From contig JAEURQ010000002.1 in assembly GCA_016788425.1 (NCBI GenBank), positions 1-64,000 on the forward strand: 64,000 bases of DNA. The letters are read 5' to 3'. Origin of the DNA: Chthonomonas sp. (GTDB lineage: Bacteria > Armatimonadota > Fimbriimonadia > Fimbriimonadales > Fimbriimonadaceae). Below the pieces are notes generated by a model. That model was not told the DNA's origin. It searched no databases and saw only the letters and a list, made by a program, of their open reading frames with translations. The position numbers and the translations under genes were made by a program. Shown in pieces: positions 41,364 through 49,686 of this stretch; within the stretch, counting starts at the first letter, position 1, and every line of letters begins with the position of its first letter.

Positions 41364-43730
41364 TTAGGGCCCGTTCGGCAAGGGCGGTTTTCCGCGACGG
41401 GTAGGCTGCGCGCTGGCTTGCACATAGGCTTCGGCGGCCAGCAGGAAGCCGTCCTCGATGGGGAACTCGGCGAAAACCGCGAGCCGCGGATCGACTTTGC
41501 TTTCGCTGAGGATCTCGAGCGCGCCGATTTCGTTGCCCGCCGAATACCGGGCCAGCGCCGTTTGCAGCTTCTTACTACGCCGCAACACCGGCCGCACGCG
41601 ATCGAGCAGCATGCTGTCGCGCGACATTCCGCTGAGCAAAAAGAGGCGGTACACCGGCGACTCGATGCCCCATTGCCGGGCTACGCCCAGCAGGCAGCGC
41701 CGACGCGTGATCACGGACTCGCAGCTTTGCGCGACGCTAAGGATGAGCGGCACGTCTTGCGGGTTGCCGACCGCGCCAAGGGCATAGGCGATTTCGCTGC
41801 AGGCTTCGTCGCGGTGCATGCCGGCCGATTGTCGCAGCGCGACCGCGCATTCGCGCAGTTCGTGTTCGGAGATGGCTTCGGCGGCGGCAATGCGCACGCT
41901 GGGTCGCGGGTCGAGAGCGCTCTCGGCGACAACCTCCACGGCTTCCGGCCCCATATTCCAGCGCAACCCTTGCAGAGCGGCGCGGCGAAGGTCGGGATCG
42001 TGGGGGTCGCGCGCGGCGCGAATGAGGGCGGGGATCACTTCGGGCAAGCCGAGTTCGCCGAGCGCTTTGGCCGCCGCGCGGCGCAGCTGCGAGCGCGGAC
42101 TATCCAAGAATCGGATGAGGATTGACGCGGCTTCGGGGTGCCCAATCTTGCCGAGCGCCTCGATCGTTTCGTCCTCAACCAGGTCGGCGTGATCTTCAAG
42201 CTGGTGGATGAGCGCGCGCACCGCCTTTTCGTCGCCCAACGAGGCAAGCGCTTGCGCGGCCTTGCGACGGACCCGCGGCGATGGGTCGTGCAGCGCCTTG
42301 ATGAGCTCGTCGGTGGCCACGCCAAACTGCTTGTCGGCCAGCTGTTCCATGGCGTGCTCGCGCTTGCTCACGTCGGTGCTGGTCGAAAGATCACGCAGCG
42401 CACGGTAGCCCGTCGGCGAGATGTTTTTGAGCTGAGAAAGGGTTTGCCCGATCGTGGTGGAGCCTTCCTCGCGAACCGGCAGCAACAGAAAGACGCTGCT
42501 AAACCGGATGCCGATGGCGATCCAGAGCACGGTTTGATAAGACCCCGCGACATCGCCGCCGCCCACGAACTGGCGGAACAAAAGCATGCCCAAAAACGGG
42601 GCGACCCCGCCGAGCACCGCTTGAATGGCGAGCGCGCTCCCCATGTAATTGGCGCGATCTTCGGGGGAGGCCGTGGCGAGCAGAAGATTGAATTGGCAGG
42701 TGCCGATTCCGGCCCACACGATGCCGCCGACCACGTGACTGGCGAAGAGAATGGGGAAGTTGTAGGGGTTATCTGGCCCGGCAAACACCCAGCCCAAGAG
42801 CGTGAACCCGAGCCCCACGCTCAGCACGGAGAGGATCGGTTTGTTCCCGTATTTGTCGGCCAAAAATCCCCACGTTTTGGCGAACAGAACAATGGTCGCC
42901 GCCTGCACCAAACCGAAAAACTGAATCGTCGCGAGTGGAAGTTTGAGGCTTTCGAGCGCGTAGGGCGACAGGATCGAGCCGGGGAATGCCTGCGCGAAAA
43001 CGAAAAACGCGAGGAAGCCCAGCACCTTGCGGAAGTGCTTGTCGCGGAACGGCGCGCGGATGGAGCGCACGCCCTCGCGGAAGCTGGATTTCACCGGGTT
43101 GGGCCGTACGTGCTCCTTCATTTGCAGGAAAAAGTACTGGCTGAGCAGGGCGAACACAATGCCCAGCCCCAGCACCAATCCGTAGCCGAGCTCCATTTGG
43201 TTTTGCGCGCGGAACCGGTCGATAAGGAAGCCGCCGAGCAAGCCGGTGCTCGCGCCGACGAGGCTGGAAATGGAGTTGCGGCGACTGAAATACCACCCGC
43301 GGCTGTTGGTTGGCACAAGCTCGGCCATCCAGTCGTTGTAAATGGGCCCGACAAACTGCCCCGCCGCGCCGGACACGACGACGCAGAGAAAGAGGAGCGG
43401 CAACCTTACCTCGGGTGGTCCCTGCCAAATGGCGAGCCCGAGAAGAGGGAACAGCGCCAGCCGGATAATCCAGCCGAAGGGCACGATGACGCGGCGGAAC
43501 ACCGGGAACTGCCGCCCATAGATGGCTCCGGCGATGCCGAGCAGCCCGAGCATGCTGGGGACCGAGGTGACGAGCGCGATCCAGTAGTCAGCGTCGCGGT
43601 CGGTAGTCGCGATGTGCTTGATCAGGGAGGTGACAATCGCCCCGCCGGTGAGCGTGGCGAAGGCGTTGAAGAGCGCGCCGTCGGTGGTGGCGTTGCGTAA
43701 ATCACGAACGTCGTCCAGTCGGCTAGCCAC
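41364..43730 (-). CDS. MFS transporter fused to HEAT-repeat domain
   Basis: 788 residues. Residues 1-430 are a 12-helix MFS protein (GPIYNDWMAELVPTNSRGWYFSRR is a conserved loop). Residues about 455-690 are HEAT/armadillo-like repeats of about 31 residues, for example ELIKALHDPSPRVRRKAAQAL and RALIHQLEDHADLVEDETIEAL, which should form a cytoplasmic helical scaffold. The C-terminal about 100 residues are helical and unassigned. The fusion suggests regulation of transport by a bound partner. It lies 19 bases upstream of the MHS transporter gene on the same strand. Confidence 0.9.
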   Translation of the reverse strand: MASRLDDVRDLRNATTDGALFNAFATLTGGAIVTSLIKHIATTDRDADYWIALVTSVPSMLGLLGIAGAIYGRQFPVFRRVIVPFGWIIRLALFPLLGLAIWQGPPEVRLPLLFLCVVVSGAAGQFVGPIYNDWMAELVPTNSRGWYFSRRNSISSLVGASTGLLGGFLIDRFRAQNQMELGYGLVLGLGIVFALLSQYFFLQMKEHVRPNPVKSSFREGVRSIRAPFRDKHFRKVLGFLAFFVFAQAFPGSILSPYALESLKLPLATIQFFGLVQAATIVLFAKTWGFLADKYGNKPILSVLSVGLGFTLLGWVFAGPDNPYNFPILFASHVVGGIVWAGIGTCQFNLLLATASPEDRANYMGSALAIQAVLGGVAPFLGMLLFRQFVGGGDVAGSYQTVLWIAIGIRFSSVFLLLPVREEGSTTIGQTLSQLKNISPTGYRALRDLSTSTDVSKREHAMEQLADKQFGVATDELIKALHDPSPRVRRKAAQALASLGDEKAVRALIHQLEDHADLVEDETIEALGKIGHPEAASILIRFLDSPRSQLRRAAAKALGELGLPEVIPALIRAARDPHDPDLRRAALQGLRWNMGPEAVEVVAESALDPRPSVRIAAAEAISEHELRECAVALRQSAGMHRDEACSEIAYALGAVGNPQDVPLILSVAQSCESVITRRRCLLGVARQWGIESPVYRLFLLSGMSRDSMLLDRVRPVLRRSKKLQTALARYSAGNEIGALEILSESKVDPRLAVFAEFPIEDGFLLAAEAYVQASAQPTRRGKPPLPNGP

Positions 43731-43827
43731 GGGTTTAGTTTAGCCGCTTGAACCTATTTCGTGTGGTTTTGGGCGAATGTGGCTTATACTGTGTGCTCAG
43801 GCGGATTTCGCGTGGAGTTGTGTTCAC

Positions 43828-44757
43828 ATGAGGAAGATTGCTGGTTTGGGATTTGTCGCGGCGGCGCTGCTGCCGGGGCTTGCGCTCGCGCAGGTGCGTC
43901 AGTTTCGCTACTACCTGTCGTATGGCGATCAGCAACTAGTTGACCTGGCAAGGACTTCTGGTGCTGACATCCATGCCACGCTCGGGGCCGAAATCCCCAA
44001 TGGTAATCCTGTAAGAGTTCCTGCAATGCAGTCATTCAAGGTCTTTTTAGGAGTTGAGCATCTGGATAATGGTAATGGTGAAGCATTTGTAAAGCATTTG
44101 CGAAGCTTTGTAGCCTATGATCGTGCACGCTTATCAAATGCTGCTTTTTTTTCTGCACCCCCAACAGACAATTTTTCTTTCAGGAAGATTTCGCCAACGC
44201 ACACTGCTGCAGATATGCTTGCCCAGAATGTCAACGATTTTGGATCAGGAATTGTCTACGACCTGCACAGAAACACGATTGATGAGGATAATGATGGTCT
44301 CCCTGATCGAGCTGTATATGCGGACCTTGTGGACCGTGGAGTCGGAGCCTTCGTCTCTGGTTCTGACTCGAGCGTGCAGGTTCGTCCTATGGGCACATCT
44401 CATCTTCTAAACCCTCGATACCGGCTTGCGAACGGAAACTTTGGATTCGGATGGTTTAGGCTCGCCCCCGGGACTAGACACCTCATTTGTACCTTGTCCT
44501 ACGAGAATGGACTACAAGTTGGCGAGTCCTATGGGAATGCGACCGGCGAAACTGGGCTACTTCTGCACACGACAGATGCCGAGCAAACAGGCTCGGGGAA
44601 TAACTTGGGATTTTATCGAACTTCAAGCCTGCATCCCGAACCCTGGCAGAATATTGGTGCCAAGTACACCCTCATCGGGGCTGCGCCTGTGCCTGAGCCA
44701 GGGGTGATGGTGGGCTTGCTTGCTGGACTGGGGATGTTGATTCGTCGTCGCCGGTAA
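43828..44757 (+). CDS. PEP-CTERM secreted protein, paralog 1
   Basis: 309 residues from MRKIAGLGFVAAALLPGLALAQ (signal peptide) to a PEP-CTERM tail (VPEPGVM, hydrophobic GLLAGLGML, IRRRR). The mature part starts VRQFRYYLSYGDQQLVDLA and has no recognised domain. GC drops in the middle of the gene relative to its ends. It is the first of two tandem paralogs 1234 bases apart. The promoter region GAATGTGGCTTATACTGTG at 43775-43793 (TATACT as -10) is repeated before the second copy. Confidence 0.88.
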   Translation: MRKIAGLGFVAAALLPGLALAQVRQFRYYLSYGDQQLVDLARTSGADIHATLGAEIPNGNPVRVPAMQSFKVFLGVEHLDNGNGEAFVKHLRSFVAYDRARLSNAAFFSAPPTDNFSFRKISPTHTAADMLAQNVNDFGSGIVYDLHRNTIDEDNDGLPDRAVYADLVDRGVGAFVSGSDSSVQVRPMGTSHLLNPRYRLANGNFGFGWFRLAPGTRHLICTLSYENGLQVGESYGNATGETGLLLHTTDAEQTGSGNNLGFYRTSSLHPEPWQNIGAKYTLIGAAPVPEPGVMVGLLAGLGMLIRRRR

Positions 44758-44831
44758 GTCGCCTGCGACTCAACCCCGCGCAAAGCGTTCTAAACCCGCC
44801 ATCCGCCGCGTCGGCCCAAGGCCACTCCCCC

Positions 44832-44990
44832 GGACTCGCTCGCGGGGCTCGCGTCGTCCTCCCGCCCCGACGCGGCTAAGGCTGGCGCTATCGAGGAGTG
44901 AGGACGTTTGCGGAGGTCAGGGATGTACCGGTTTCGCTCGCGGGTTCGCGTCGTCCTCCCGCCCCGAGCGCCCCGACGCGGCGGAAACTT
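44832..44990. repeat. GC-rich hairpin repeats R1 and R2
   Basis: R1 (44832-44880) and R2 (44930-44990) share GGACTCGCTCGCGGGGCTCG followed by GTCGTCCTCCCGCCCCGAC. GCGTCG and CGACGC flank a CCTCCCGCCC centre and can pair. R2 carries an extra GAGCGCCCC. They fill most of the 304-base gap between the two PEP-CTERM paralogs, and the same pair follows the second paralog at 46066-46212. Confidence 0.8.
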
Positions 44991-45061
44991 CGCCATCGAT
45001 TTTCACCGAATGTGGCTTATACTGTGTGCTCAGGCGGAATTCGCCTGGAGTTGTGTTTCAC

Positions 45062-45991
45062 ATGAGGAAGATTGCTGGTTTGGGGTTTGTCGCGGCAGCG
45101 CTACTGCCGGGGTTTGCACTGGCGCAGGCGCGTCAGTTTCGGTACTACCTGTCGTATGGCGATCAGCAATTGGTAGATTTGGCGCGGTCGTCGGGCGCGG
45201 ACTTGAATGCGGCCTTAGGTAGCGAGATTCCTACTGGCATTGCTTTGCGAGTGCCATCAATGGGATCATTTAAGGTGAATCTGTGTGTTCAGCATATTGC
45301 CCAAGGATTCGGTGAAGTTTTCGTGAAAAATATTTCTGGTTACGTCGCCTATGATCGAGCATTTCATCGAAACGTGGCATTCTTATCTGCACCGCCACTA
45401 GATACCTTTTCATTTCGGAAGGTTGCGCCCGTTTTCACTGGAGTTGACGAGCTGCAGCTAAATGCTAGTGATTTCGGTAAGAGAGTCGTTTACAACCGAC
45501 AGAGGAACACGGTTGACGAGAACCTTGACGGTGTTCCCGACTTGGCTGAATATGGGGGACCCAATGCACTCGGATTTGGAGCCTATGTCGCTGGGAATGA
45601 CGATGCATATCAAGTGCGACCGGTTGGAGTATCTCATTCTCTTGATCCGTTGTACCCTTTGGCGAACGGGATGATTGCTTCGGGTTGGTTTAAGATGTTA
45701 CCGGATGAAAGATTAAGGATTTGCAATTTGAGTTATGCAAACGCTTTAGCAGTTGGAGAGTCCTACGGCTTTGCGTCGGGAGAAACAGGGTTGCAACTTC
45801 ACACTTCGAACGGCGAACAGACCGGGTATCCCAACAATCTTGGTTACTACCGGAACTCGAACATGCATCCAGAGCTTTGGCAACATATCGGCGCAAAGTA
45901 CACCCTCATCGGGGCTGCGCCTGTGCCAGAGCCGGGGGGGATGGTGGGCTTGCTCGCTGGACTCGGCATATTGATTCGCCGTCGCCGGTAA
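45062..45991 (+). CDS. PEP-CTERM secreted protein, paralog 2
   Basis: 309 residues, MRKIAGLGFVAAALLPGFALAQ then ARQFRYYLSYGDQQLVDLA, ending VPEPGGMVGLLAGLGILIRRRR. The first and last parts are nearly the same as paralog 1, while the middle has diverged clearly (for example SLDPLYPLANGMIASGWF against LNPRYRLANGNFGFGWF). This is a tandem duplication of about 1.23 kb that includes promoter and downstream repeats. The function is unknown; the sorting signal implies surface or extracellular location. Confidence 0.88.
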   Translation: MRKIAGLGFVAAALLPGFALAQARQFRYYLSYGDQQLVDLARSSGADLNAALGSEIPTGIALRVPSMGSFKVNLCVQHIAQGFGEVFVKNISGYVAYDRAFHRNVAFLSAPPLDTFSFRKVAPVFTGVDELQLNASDFGKRVVYNRQRNTVDENLDGVPDLAEYGGPNALGFGAYVAGNDDAYQVRPVGVSHSLDPLYPLANGMIASGWFKMLPDERLRICNLSYANALAVGESYGFASGETGLQLHTSNGEQTGYPNNLGYYRNSNMHPELWQHIGAKYTLIGAAPVPEPGGMVGLLAGLGILIRRRR

Positions 45992-46065
45992 GTCGCCTGC
46001 GACTCAACCCCGCGCAAAGCGTTCTGAACCCACCTTTCGCCGCGTCGGCCCACGGCCACTCCCCC

Positions 46066-46403
46066 GGACTCGCTCGCGGGGCTCGCATCGTCCTCCCGCC
46101 CCGACGCGGCTGAGACTGGCGCTATAGAGGAGTGAGGTCATTTGCGAAAGTCAGGGATGTACCGGACTTGCTCGCGGGGCTCGCATCGTCCTCCCGCCCC
46201 GACGCGGCTGAGCAGACCTTGAGAAAGGGAGCCTGGTGGCTGGTGAGAGAGCGCAAGCCGGACTCGCTCGCAAGGCTCGCGTCGTCCTCCCGCCCCGACG
46301 CGGCTGAACTCGCCCCTGAAGAAGGAGGCAGAGGGTAAAGCGAGAGATCACAAGCCGGACTCGCTCGCAAGGCTCGCGTCGCCCTCCCGCCCCCACGGCT
46401 AAG
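46066..46403. repeat. Tandem GC-rich hairpin repeats R3-R6
   Basis: Four copies of the unit seen at 44832: R3 46066-46114, R4 46164-46212, R5 46260-46308, R6 46357-46403. Starts are 98, 96 and 97 bases apart, so the period is about 97. Core CGTCGTCCTCCCGCCCCGACG (R5) is conserved, with CAT in place of CGT in R3 and R4. The spacers of R3-R4 match those of R1-R2; later spacers differ. No gene is seen in 45992-46468. Confidence 0.8.
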
Positions 46404-46468
46404 ACTCTCGTCAGTGAGAGAGCTTGGGCCGCGCGTAATCCAGCCAAGACCCAAAACTTGGCAACCAA

Positions 46469-47356
46469 TTACCGCAGGTAATCCATCAGGCTCAAGCGCT
46501 GAGCCTGGCTGGTGACCTGCAACGACGCTTGGTACGCCGTTTCGGCGAGCTGCATGCGCGTGATCGCTTCGCTCAAATCCACTTCTTCCACATCCGAAAT
46601 CCGCTGCGTGAGCTCGTCAATCCTGCGCTGGCCATGGTTCTCCATGTCCGTCACCAGAGTCATCTTCGCGCCCGCCTCGCCGCGCTGCTGCCGAACAATC
46701 TCCATGCTACGGTCGAGCTCGGCCAGGTTGATGTCGGAAATCCCGGTCACGTTCCCTGTCGCCAGGTTCTGGCGGAGGTTCTCCAGGTGGGTGTACGCCT
46801 GCTGAAACTGCGCCGAAAGGTTTTGGTTGACCTGGATTGTTTCGCCCGGCCCCACTTCCACCAAAATCGGGTTCGCGTCGCCGCTGTAGTCCAGCCCGTT
46901 TAGCGTCGTGTTGAGCGCAAACGGCTTGTTGCCGGTGTCTTGCCCGGCGAAAATGTACTGCCCGGCGCCGCCGGTCGTGTTCACTTCCTGCAAAAATCGC
47001 GTTTGCAACTCGGTGATTTGCTTGGCTAGCGAATCGCGGGCGGCTTGGTCGGTGCTGCTATTGGCACCTTGCAGGCCAATGACCTTGGCCTGCTTGATGA
47101 TGTCGTGGAGGTTGCCCAGCGCGGTTTCCGTGGCGCCGGAGTAGTCCTTCGCCGAACGCAAGTTCGTGCGATATTGGGTCAGCGCGCTGTGGAGGTCTTT
47201 GGAACGCACCACAAACGCCGCGCCCGCGGGGTCGGTCGTAAAGAGGTCGGCCCGCTTGCCCGTCATCACTTCCTGTTGCGCACGGAAGTAATCCGCCTGC
47301 GCCTTATGAATGCGCGACGAATAGGTGTTGTATTGTTGGTTCGTGCTGACTCTCAT
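46469..47356 (-). CDS. flgL: Flagellar hook-associated protein 3 FlgL
   Basis: 295 residues. The N-terminal flagellin-like helix MRVSTNQQYNTYSSRIHKAQADYFRAQQEVMTGKR and the C-terminal helix ISDVEEVDLSEAITRMQLAETAYQASLQV are the conserved flagellin coiled-coil ends. FlgL joins the hook to the filament. It is the last gene of the leftward flagellar operon, 24 bases after flgK. Confidence 0.93.
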   Translation of the reverse strand: MRVSTNQQYNTYSSRIHKAQADYFRAQQEVMTGKRADLFTTDPAGAAFVVRSKDLHSALTQYRTNLRSAKDYSGATETALGNLHDIIKQAKVIGLQGANSSTDQAARDSLAKQITELQTRFLQEVNTTGGAGQYIFAGQDTGNKPFALNTTLNGLDYSGDANPILVEVGPGETIQVNQNLSAQFQQAYTHLENLRQNLATGNVTGISDINLAELDRSMEIVRQQRGEAGAKMTLVTDMENHGQRRIDELTQRISDVEEVDLSEAITRMQLAETAYQASLQVTSQAQRLSLMDYLR

Positions 47357-47380
47357 TCGAGTTCACCTCCGCTACTTTGA

Positions 47381-48751
47381 TTATCGGATCAAATTGATCA
47401 GATCTTGCGCCACTTCGTCGTAAACGCTAATCAGTCGCGCGGCGGCTTGGTAGCTCCGCTGATACTTAAGCATGTTCGCCATTTCGTCGTCCAGACTCAC
47501 GCCGCTCACGCTCTCGCGTTGTTGAGTGACTTGATCCATAATCGCGGCATTGGTTTCCGCCGCATTCAGGAAGTAAGCGTGCTCGCTGCCGATGTTCGAA
47601 ATGTTGTCCTTGTGATAATCCAGCACGCTGCGGTTGCCTAATCCGGCCAGCTTAAGGCTACGCAATTGGCTCATCTGCAGGGCCAGGCCGGTGTCGCCGT
47701 CCTTACCTGTTACGCCAATCGCAATGTTGCGCACGTCGGCTTGCACTTCGGCGGAGATGTCAAAGTCGATCGCGCCGGTCTGCGGCCCGGTCGTTACATC
47801 ACCGAAGAAGTTGATGTTCGTCGTCGCGTTTTGGTTAATCCCGCTCTTGTGCAGATTGTTGATCTCGGTGCGCAAGGTGTTGGCGAGCGTATCGAGGTTC
47901 GTCAGTTGCTTATCCAGCGCGCTGCCGTTGCCCAGCAGTCCGGCCAGTTTGCCAGTGCGAATCTGGGTTCCGCCGACCGTTCCGGCGGTCAGGTCCACGT
48001 TGTTCGCCATGTTGTGCGAGCCGATGCCATCCACCAGCGTGAAGTTGCTGATAAACACACTCGTTGTGCCGTCCTGTTGCCGCGACACCGTCACGTTGGT
48101 GAGGTTCGAGAGCTCCTCGATCATGTTGTCGCGCTGATCGAGCAGGTCACTGGGTTCCGTGCCCGCCACCGAAGCCTCGCGGATGCTGCGGTTGAGCGAG
48201 GCCAGGTTTTGCCCTAACTCGTTGATGCGCTGCACGGTGCTGTTAATTTCGGCGGTGACGTTCTCCTGCTGCGAGGAAAGGTCGCGGTGAGCGGTGCGAA
48301 TGGAGGTCGCCAGCCGCTGCCCGGCGAGGCGCGTTTGCGTGCGATAGGCCGACTCGTTCGGGTTGGAGGCCAGCGCCGACCACGAGTTGAAGAAGTTGCC
48401 CATCTCCTTGCTGATGCTGCCGTCGTTCGGCTCGTTGAAGGTGCCCAAAATCGAGCCCAGACCATCGGCCATGGTTCGGTTTTTGCCGTCTCCGCCCTGT
48501 GCGTCCCACATGCGCTGATCCAAAAAGCCGTCGCGAACGCGAGTGACGGCGTCCATTTGCGCGCCGTTACCCAGGCTTCGCCAGCCCATTTGGTAGTAGT
48601 TGAGCGGGTCCGTGGTGCTGAATTCGACGGTCTGGCGCGAGTAGCCCCGCGTGTTGACGTTCGAAATGTTGTGACCAGTGACGTCCATGGCGCGCTGAAA
48701 CCCGCGAAGGGCCCGCGTCGCCAGGTCAATTCCGTGGAAAAAACTCGGCAC
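47381..48751 (-). CDS. flgK: Flagellar hook-associated protein 1 FlgK
   Basis: 456 residues. ATRALRGFQRAMDVTGHNISNVNTRGYSRQTVEF is the rod/hook N-terminal motif and the C-terminus ends SVYDEVAQDLINLIR with the paired coiled-coil segment before it. FlgK forms the first hook-filament junction layer. It lies between flgN, its chaperone, and flgL. Confidence 0.95.
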   Translation of the reverse strand: MPSFFHGIDLATRALRGFQRAMDVTGHNISNVNTRGYSRQTVEFSTTDPLNYYQMGWRSLGNGAQMDAVTRVRDGFLDQRMWDAQGGDGKNRTMADGLGSILGTFNEPNDGSISKEMGNFFNSWSALASNPNESAYRTQTRLAGQRLATSIRTAHRDLSSQQENVTAEINSTVQRINELGQNLASLNRSIREASVAGTEPSDLLDQRDNMIEELSNLTNVTVSRQQDGTTSVFISNFTLVDGIGSHNMANNVDLTAGTVGGTQIRTGKLAGLLGNGSALDKQLTNLDTLANTLRTEINNLHKSGINQNATTNINFFGDVTTGPQTGAIDFDISAEVQADVRNIAIGVTGKDGDTGLALQMSQLRSLKLAGLGNRSVLDYHKDNISNIGSEHAYFLNAAETNAAIMDQVTQQRESVSGVSLDDEMANMLKYQRSYQAAARLISVYDEVAQDLINLIR

Positions 48752-48763
48752 GAGATCCTCCGG

Positions 48764-49237
48764 TTAGGCCACCTGGTTGACCAGCGCCGGCGTGCGCTTG
48801 GCCTTGGTCACATAGCTCGCGCTGTCATCCTGAATCGCTTGCGCGACAATGGCGAGCGTGCCATTGACGTAGGCGAGTTCACTTTCGATGAGCTTGCGAT
48901 TTTTGGCGAGAATCGTTTTGATGTTCGCCGAGGCCGACCGGACTCGCGTGGCGAGCTGACCGACTTGCTGTGCTTCGGCTTCTTTAAGCGCCCCGACAAT
49001 GCTTCGGAAACTCGGATCAACTCCCAGTTCTCCGGCCAGCTTTGTTGCCGAGACCACAGCTTCTTCGTCCAGCTTTCGCAAGTGGGCGAGCAGTCGTTCA
49101 ATTTCCGGTTGAACCTGATCAAGGCGATCCGGTTCGCGGCGGGCAAGGGCGGTGGTTTGCTCACCCAGCGAGCGCACAAGGCGTTCGGCCGAGCTTAGCC
49201 AATCCCACCAGAGGATTTGGAGTTCACGTGTGATCAT
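48764..49237 (-). CDS. flgN: FlgN-type export chaperone
   Basis: 157 residues, all helical, with the FlgN pattern of a long N-terminal helix and a central LLAHLRKLDEEAV segment. FlgN binds FlgK and FlgL before export, which fits its position just upstream of both genes. Sequence conservation in the family is low, so the call leans on length, helical content and position. It overlaps the preceding gene by four bases. Confidence 0.82.
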   Translation of the reverse strand: MITRELQILWWDWLSSAERLVRSLGEQTTALARREPDRLDQVQPEIERLLAHLRKLDEEAVVSATKLAGELGVDPSFRSIVGALKEAEAQQVGQLATRVRSASANIKTILAKNRKLIESELAYVNGTLAIVAQAIQDDSASYVTKAKRTPALVNQVA

Positions 49238-49686
49238 TGTTTCACCTGATTGTTGTTGAGATAAACCTGAGCGAGCCGCTGGTTGAGAATCGGCTTCGCG
49301 AGTTGTTGGTACATGACCTGGCCCATGCCGAACTGCCCCGTGCGACCGACTTGGTCGGCCATGGATTGGTGCATCATGTCCTGCGCCATGTCGCTCATGG
49401 GGCCTTCGAGTTCGCCCTTGGGTTTGGACTTCGCCATCACCGCGAGCATCTGCTTGACGAGCACGCCTTCGAGCTGCTCGGTGGATTCCTTGAGCTTGCC
49501 GAGGGCGAGCTTGGCCGGGCCGTCGAGGTCCTTTTGCCGCAACGCCATGACCTTTTCACCAAACTTCACCTGAAAGACGGTGGCCTCCGGATCCTTAAAG
49601 TCGGTGCTGCCGGTCTTGTTGGCGTACTGCTTGAGCAGGGCGTCCACCGCTCGTTGCTCGCGCGGGGCGATTTTCAGAACGTCCAT
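49234..49686 (-). CDS. flgJ: Rod-binding protein (FlgJ N-terminal domain type)
   Basis: 150 residues matching the rod-capping half of FlgJ: QLEGVLVKQMLAVM and DMAQDMMHQSMADQVG correspond to the family's FExxLVxxML and MxxDxLAxxL segments. There is no muramidase domain, as in many non-enterobacterial FlgJ proteins. It overlaps flgI by one base and flgN by four, so it is co-translated. Confidence 0.88.
   Translation of the reverse strand: MDVLKIAPREQRAVDALLKQYANKTGSTDFKDPEATVFQVKFGEKVMALRQKDLDGPAKLALGKLKESTEQLEGVLVKQMLAVMAKSKPKGELEGPMSDMAQDMMHQSMADQVGRTGQFGMGQVMYQQLAKPILNQRLAQVYLNNNQVKQ

Noticed and set aside
42138-43700. A 520-codon plus-strand ORF opposite the MFS-HEAT gene.
   Set aside because: Antisense shadow; the minus-strand frame has clear MFS helices and HEAT repeats.
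44832-46403. CRISPR array, because of regularly spaced repeats.
   Set aside because: The period is about 97 bases, units vary, spacers of R1-R2 and R3-R4 match each other, and there are no cas genes.
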